18,117 nt of DNA, taken from contig CAZVSU010000053.1 in assembly GCA_964629645.1 (NCBI GenBank), positions 1 to 18,117 of the forward strand. Direction: 5' to 3'. Shown piece by piece: positions 14,397-18,117 of this stretch. The notes under the pieces were generated by a model. It was not told where the DNA came from and did no database searches. It saw only the letters and a program-made list of their open reading frames with translations. The DNA comes from JAAKFL01 sp964629645. Lineage in GTDB: Bacteria > Chlamydiota > Chlamydiia > Chlamydiales > SLFE01. How positions within the stretch are numbered: position 1 is the stretch's first letter; every line of letters begins with the position of its first letter. Made by a program: the position numbers and the translations under genes.

Positions 14397-17366
14397 ATGG
14401 CTACATACTACGTTTCTACGTCCGGCAATAATGCAAACGATGGACTCACAACGTCTACACCGTGGGAAACGTCTGCTTATGCATTAACACAAGCCGTAAG
14501 GGGTGATGAAATACTTTTTAAGAGGGGCGACAAATTTCCTCCGCTTGAAATAAGTTCAATCGCTGCATCCGGTACAACTAGGATAACTTTTGGGGATTAT
14601 GGAACGGGTGATAAACCTATATTTTCCGCTGCAATTACCGCTTCCGGTTGGGTGGATACCGGGGGTAATATCTGGACATACGAAAATCTAAGTTTTACCG
14701 ATGTCGCACAAGTAAAAATAGACGGTACACAAGCAAAGAAAGGTACTTTCCCGAGCACCGGGTTTTACTTTCCAACTAGCTATTCAGGCAATACATCTTT
14801 TACGGATACGGTCAATTTAACCGGATTAGATTTCGTTGGCGGTGAACTTGTCACAAGAAAAGAACGCTGGATAATAGACAGGCAACTAATTACCGGACAT
14901 TTTGCTAGTCAATTAACAGTTCAGGCGGTTGGAAGTAATTTTAACGGGAACGGATACAAAATACAAAACCATCCCGATTGCTGCACATCACAAGGTGATT
15001 GGGCTTATGTTGATGCTGAAAAGAAAGTATACCTATATAGTACCGTTGATCCGGGAACCCTTAACATTGAAATATCCTTCCACCAACGAGCGTTAGATAT
15101 TGATTCAAGCCCATACCTAACATTTCTTAATCTAGTCTTTGAAATGGCATACGAAGACAATATATTTCGTTCGTCTTCGTCTGATATTACTTTTAATGGT
15201 TGCGAATCCCGGCTTTCTGGAAGGGATGGAATGAAAACTTTTGTTTCCCCTCGTTGTATCTGGGAATTTGGATACATGCGGGATATTGGAAACAACGGGA
15301 TATTTGAACGGGATACAGGCGGGGCTGGTATTTCAGGTTCTATTTTTCGAAACTCAAAGTTTCAGGATATAGGAAACGTTTTTGGATACGGCCAATCTGG
15401 AACCGCTCAAATGATGGGTATTTTTATCAACAATGCGGAAGCACAATGCGAGGTATACCACAATTATTTTACACGGATCGGAAATATAGCGGTTAGAAGT
15501 AGTTCCGCTAATTGTGATATTTATCAAAATTACACTACGCAAGCATCTTTTTTGGTTGGTGATGCAGCAGCTTATTACACATTTAACGCAAATTCAGACG
15601 GCACCAAAATACGGGAAAATATTGCCGTAAACGTTAAGGCAAATAATGAGGGGGTAGTAAGTGCAAGGTTTGATTCCTGCGGTATATACGGTGATGACAA
15701 TAGTTTTCGGGTGGAATTCTTGAAGAATTATTGTATTGAAACCGATTACGGGCAATACATACACAATACGACTGATTGTAAATACGAAGACAATTATATA
15801 GTTGATGCCGTTGCGGGTATGCGGGTAAGTGACGATGAATCACAAGGGGCATTCCCGGCAACTGATAGGGTCCGAGGGAATAGCGTACAACGCAACGTTA
15901 TTTCTGTTAATGCAGGACAAAAAGCAACGTCTATGCGGGTAATTGCGGCCTATGAGTCGGATAGCCCGTGGGATTTTGGTACGTTTGCTAATAACAGGTA
16001 TGACCGTGTAGATGCTGAGTCCTATTTTACCGACATTCCATTTACCGCTGAATCTCAAATAGACCGAGTATTTTCCGATTATCAAACCTATACCGGACTT
16101 GATGCGACTAGTGAAGAGGAGGCTTTTGATAGAGCAACTATTCAAGCGGTCCTTAACGATTCATTTTCAACTGGCACAATATCACTTGATGGAACGTGGA
16201 GGGATTGGGACGGTAACCTGTATAATGGATCAATAGAATTAACCGCCAACGAGTCCAAAATACTTTTCTTTGATTCCCCTGCACCGTCTGAAAATCTGTG
16301 GAGATATAAAAAACTAGTCAGGCCACAAGATTATTTTGGAACGCTTATTTATGATACCTATCAGACGTCTAAGGCTGCTAACGGGAATTTTGAGGTTCCT
16401 TTTGTTCAAATTAGAAATCTAGTCAATAACGTTAAGGACTTTGGCTGGGACTTGCTTTGCGTTCCGTTTACAAATAAGGACGATATTCTTTATTCTATGA
16501 TAGGGCCAAACCTTATTTGTACAGGTGGCGGTGGTGGTAGCCGATGGGATAAGGATGGATTGTTGGTCACGGAGCTGCCGAATGATCGACCGAGGTTTAC
16601 GTTTCATGACGGGAAGTTTGAAGGAATATACGTGGAAAGAGAGGGTAGAAATTTCATTAGAAATTCAAGAGATTTAGCGGCAGACACCTGGGATTACAAT
16701 TCGGCTACCTTAAATGCCCCAGCTCTACCGAACCTTTCTGGTCAAAATGTACTGGGTTTAAGTAGTTTTAAAGAAACTTTTTTATTAAATGATAGTGATA
16801 CTACCTTAGTTGAAGGTGCCACATACACCAATTCAGCCTATATAAAATCTTCCATTCCGACATCCCTTGGTTTTAGAAAAGGGGGTGGTACCGGAAACAA
16901 AATTGATAACATTACAATAAATGTTACCACGGAATGGGAAAGATATTCCGCAAGTGGTATTCTAAACAATACATACCTCAGATTTTTAATTGACGGTAGG
17001 GACGAACAAGGGGCAGAAGGAATGCAATTGTATGTGGATGCAGTACAAGTCGAGCAGGGATTACCCACATCATTTATTCTAACGGTTGCAAGCCCCGTCA
17101 CCCGCCCCGCCGACATTTATACAGCAACCGGGGCAATAACAGGTACAAGCTACACAATCGTAAAATACACATCTGAAAATAAAATTGCTTACTATTACGA
17201 TGCTGGAAATAAAACAACCTACATAGACGGGGTAAATACCGGAACCGTATCCGAAGCACCAAGCAGTGATTTTACAATTCAATCAACAGGTTCGGAAAAA
17301 GTACAATTAATGGGCCTAATCGAAGGGACAAAAACAAATCAGGAACTAATCGACTTAACACTATAA
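14397..17366 (+). CDS. right-handed beta-helix tailspike, likely polysaccharide depolymerase, with carbohydrate-binding-like C-terminus
   Basis: This 989-residue protein opens TYYVSTSGNNANDGLTTSTPW, the usual first turn of pectate-lyase-like right-handed beta-helix proteins. Helical rungs follow to about residue 520, with repeated short strands ending in N or D (for example ITFNGCESRLSGRDG, CEVYHNYFTRIGN, DIYQNYTT). A linker GGGGGS marks the end of a middle domain (about 545-705). The C-terminus (about 740-905) contains EREGRNFIRNSRDL and VEGATYTNSAYIK, like CBM-type modules seen at the ends of phage spikes. A final strand-rich part resembles a LamG/concanavalin fold. The protein probably binds and cleaves capsular or exopolysaccharide during adsorption. 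The catalytic residues cannot be identified from sequence alone. Confidence 0.82.
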   Translation: MATYYVSTSGNNANDGLTTSTPWETSAYALTQAVRGDEILFKRGDKFPPLEISSIAASGTTRITFGDYGTGDKPIFSAAITASGWVDTGGNIWTYENLSFTDVAQVKIDGTQAKKGTFPSTGFYFPTSYSGNTSFTDTVNLTGLDFVGGELVTRKERWIIDRQLITGHFASQLTVQAVGSNFNGNGYKIQNHPDCCTSQGDWAYVDAEKKVYLYSTVDPGTLNIEISFHQRALDIDSSPYLTFLNLVFEMAYEDNIFRSSSSDITFNGCESRLSGRDGMKTFVSPRCIWEFGYMRDIGNNGIFERDTGGAGISGSIFRNSKFQDIGNVFGYGQSGTAQMMGIFINNAEAQCEVYHNYFTRIGNIAVRSSSANCDIYQNYTTQASFLVGDAAAYYTFNANSDGTKIRENIAVNVKANNEGVVSARFDSCGIYGDDNSFRVEFLKNYCIETDYGQYIHNTTDCKYEDNYIVDAVAGMRVSDDESQGAFPATDRVRGNSVQRNVISVNAGQKATSMRVIAAYESDSPWDFGTFANNRYDRVDAESYFTDIPFTAESQIDRVFSDYQTYTGLDATSEEEAFDRATIQAVLNDSFSTGTISLDGTWRDWDGNLYNGSIELTANESKILFFDSPAPSENLWRYKKLVRPQDYFGTLIYDTYQTSKAANGNFEVPFVQIRNLVNNVKDFGWDLLCVPFTNKDDILYSMIGPNLICTGGGGGSRWDKDGLLVTELPNDRPRFTFHDGKFEGIYVEREGRNFIRNSRDLAADTWDYNSATLNAPALPNLSGQNVLGLSSFKETFLLNDSDTTLVEGATYTNSAYIKSSIPTSLGFRKGGGTGNKIDNITINVTTEWERYSASGILNNTYLRFLIDGRDEQGAEGMQLYVDAVQVEQGLPTSFILTVASPVTRPADIYTATGAITGTSYTIVKYTSENKIAYYYDAGNKTTYIDGVNTGTVSEAPSSDFTIQSTGSEKVQLMGLIEGTKTNQELIDLTL

Positions 17367-17368
17367 TC

Positions 17369-17854
17369 ATGGCACTAGAAAACGACAAAGTATACATCCG
17401 AACATCATTCCAAGCCGGAAAAGATGATTCACAAATATTTGTAGGAATATCACAATACAGGATACAAGACAAAGAAAACTGGCGGGAGGTCTTTCCCGTA
17501 ACAGTGTATCCGATGTTGCAAGCATCTCAAATGATGCATTTTGAAACGAAAGGATTTCCAGTTACTGGTATTATTCCAGATTTGCTCGTACAAAAATGGT
17601 TTTCTGATAAAGGAATTTCGCTGCAAATCGTTGGCAGGGATGAAGAAAAAGAACAGGCAAAGGCGGTAATTAAATCTCTAGCTGACCGGGAAAAACTGGG
17701 AAGTGACCAAGTACCCTATTTTCTTAGTATATTTGAGGAAACTGGAGCTGAAGGGGATATTATAAGAAAAGGTAACGAGTTACTGAAGAAGGGAAAAGGT
17801 AAAAATAGCGAGCCGTTGATAAAGCCAGTTCTTGAAGTAGAACAAAAAATATAG
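17369..17854 (+). CDS. 161-residue protein of unknown function
   Basis: This gene begins two bases after the tailspike stop. The N-terminal half is strand-like (KVYIRTSFQAG, QIFVGISQYRIQD, VFPVTVYPML), followed by helices (IIPDLLVQKWFSDKG, KEQAKAVIKSLADREKLG) and a lysine-rich stretch (LLKKGKGK). There is no signal peptide or membrane segment. I do not recognise a family. Directly downstream of a spike it could be a spike chaperone or a small virion-associated protein, but nothing in the sequence decides this. It is followed by the holin-like gene after three bases, so it is in the same operon. Confidence 0.65.
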   Translation: MALENDKVYIRTSFQAGKDDSQIFVGISQYRIQDKENWREVFPVTVYPMLQASQMMHFETKGFPVTGIIPDLLVQKWFSDKGISLQIVGRDEEKEQAKAVIKSLADREKLGSDQVPYFLSIFEETGAEGDIIRKGNELLKKGKGKNSEPLIKPVLEVEQKI

Positions 17855-17857
17855 CCT

Positions 17858-18103
17858 ATGTTTGAATCGGAAGCCTTAGAATTACTAAAATTGTTCGGGA
17901 GCCAAGGGGTTTTGGGGATAATTACATACATTCTCTACAGGCGGTATGATGTTTCCGAAAAGGAAAAAAACGAATTGGCTAAAGAAGTTATTGCGATTAT
18001 TCTGAAATATGAACACAAAACCGAAGCGGACATAAAGGATAATGAAGCGATTAAAGCAGAACTTAGGGAAATCAAAAACGCTATCTATGGACGTAATAAG
18101 TAG
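17858..18103 (+). CDS. holin-like small membrane protein (BhlA/UviB-type layout)
   Basis: This 81-residue protein has an N-terminal membrane segment (about 10-27, LFGSQGVLGIITYILYRR) preceded by a short acidic helix MFESEALELLK. A long charged helix follows (YDVSEKEKNELAKEVI to KAELREIKNAIYGRNK). One N-terminal helix plus a charged coiled-coil tail matches the BhlA/UviB holin-like group, where the protein opens the inner membrane for the endolysin. Its C-terminal coding region overlaps a further ATG at 18087 in another frame, possibly the endolysin start. The call depends on topology and position; no functional motif is diagnostic. Confidence 0.6.
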   Translation: MFESEALELLKLFGSQGVLGIITYILYRRYDVSEKEKNELAKEVIAIILKYEHKTEADIKDNEAIKAELREIKNAIYGRNK

Positions 18104-18117
18104 GTTGATTGGTCATA
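18087..18117 (+). CDS. start of a next gene, cut by the window edge; possible endolysin
   Basis: ATG 18087 lies within the end of the holin-like gene in a different frame and reads MDVISRLIGH up to the edge with no stop. Its position after a holin-like gene and the start '..I...IGH' resemble the beginning of GH108-type phage muramidases, in which an EGG motif follows. Only ten residues are visible, so this is a guess from context. Confidence 0.3.
   Translation, partial: MDVISRLIGH

Noticed and set aside
1..18117. CRISPR array, tRNA genes, insertion sequence or diversity-generating retroelement
   Set aside because: No regularly spaced direct repeats, no tRNA-like cloverleaf, no transposase or reverse transcriptase motif, and no template/variable repeat pair were seen on reading the window.

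Overview
This window looks like the head-to-tail structural module of a siphovirus-like phage or prophage of a Bacteroidetes host (phylum Bacteroidota). The host inference rests on two things seen in the sequence. Copies of the Bacteroidetes -7 promoter element TAnnTTTG sit just before genes at about 2076, 4067, 6676 and 7202, with a near match at 5061. No gene start has a convincing Shine-Dalgarno sequence. No integrase, repressor, terminase or portal gene is visible, so lysogeny cannot be judged.

All genes lie on the + strand and most overlap or abut. Positions 1-288 carry an HK97 gp10-like neck protein that looks N-terminally short. Positions 292-2063 carry a translationally coupled pair, a class I SAM methyltransferase and a protein with two glycosyltransferase-like domains, which are cargo rather than virion assembly genes. 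Positions 2088-3975 hold an HK97-type prohead protease and the major capsid protein, followed by a strong terminator at 4019-4045. A new promoter then drives a two-helix membrane miniprotein and a Mu gpF/SPP1 gp7-like minor head protein (4078-5048). Positions 5073-6643 hold the tail terminator, the tail tube protein and the tail assembly chaperone pair, with a probable -1 ribosomal frameshift at an A9 run (6315-6323).

Positions 6644-7200 form a self-contained, very AT-rich unit with its own promoter, two small unknown ORFs and a terminator. It sits between the tail chaperone and the tape measure gene and has the layout of a phage 'moron'. From 7213 onward come the tape measure protein, a large baseplate/hub protein broken by a run of exactly 100 N, a tail fibre ending in five Asp-box repeats, a small membrane protein, and a beta-helix tailspike with a carbohydrate-binding-like C-terminus. 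These are followed by an unknown protein, a holin-like protein, and the first codons of what may be an endolysin at the right edge.

The best candidates for something undescribed are the moron-like unit (6644-7200), the methyltransferase/double-glycosyltransferase cargo, the apparently leaderless promoters, and the chimeric composition of the fibre and spike. Functions are assigned from motifs and gene order only; no searches were run.
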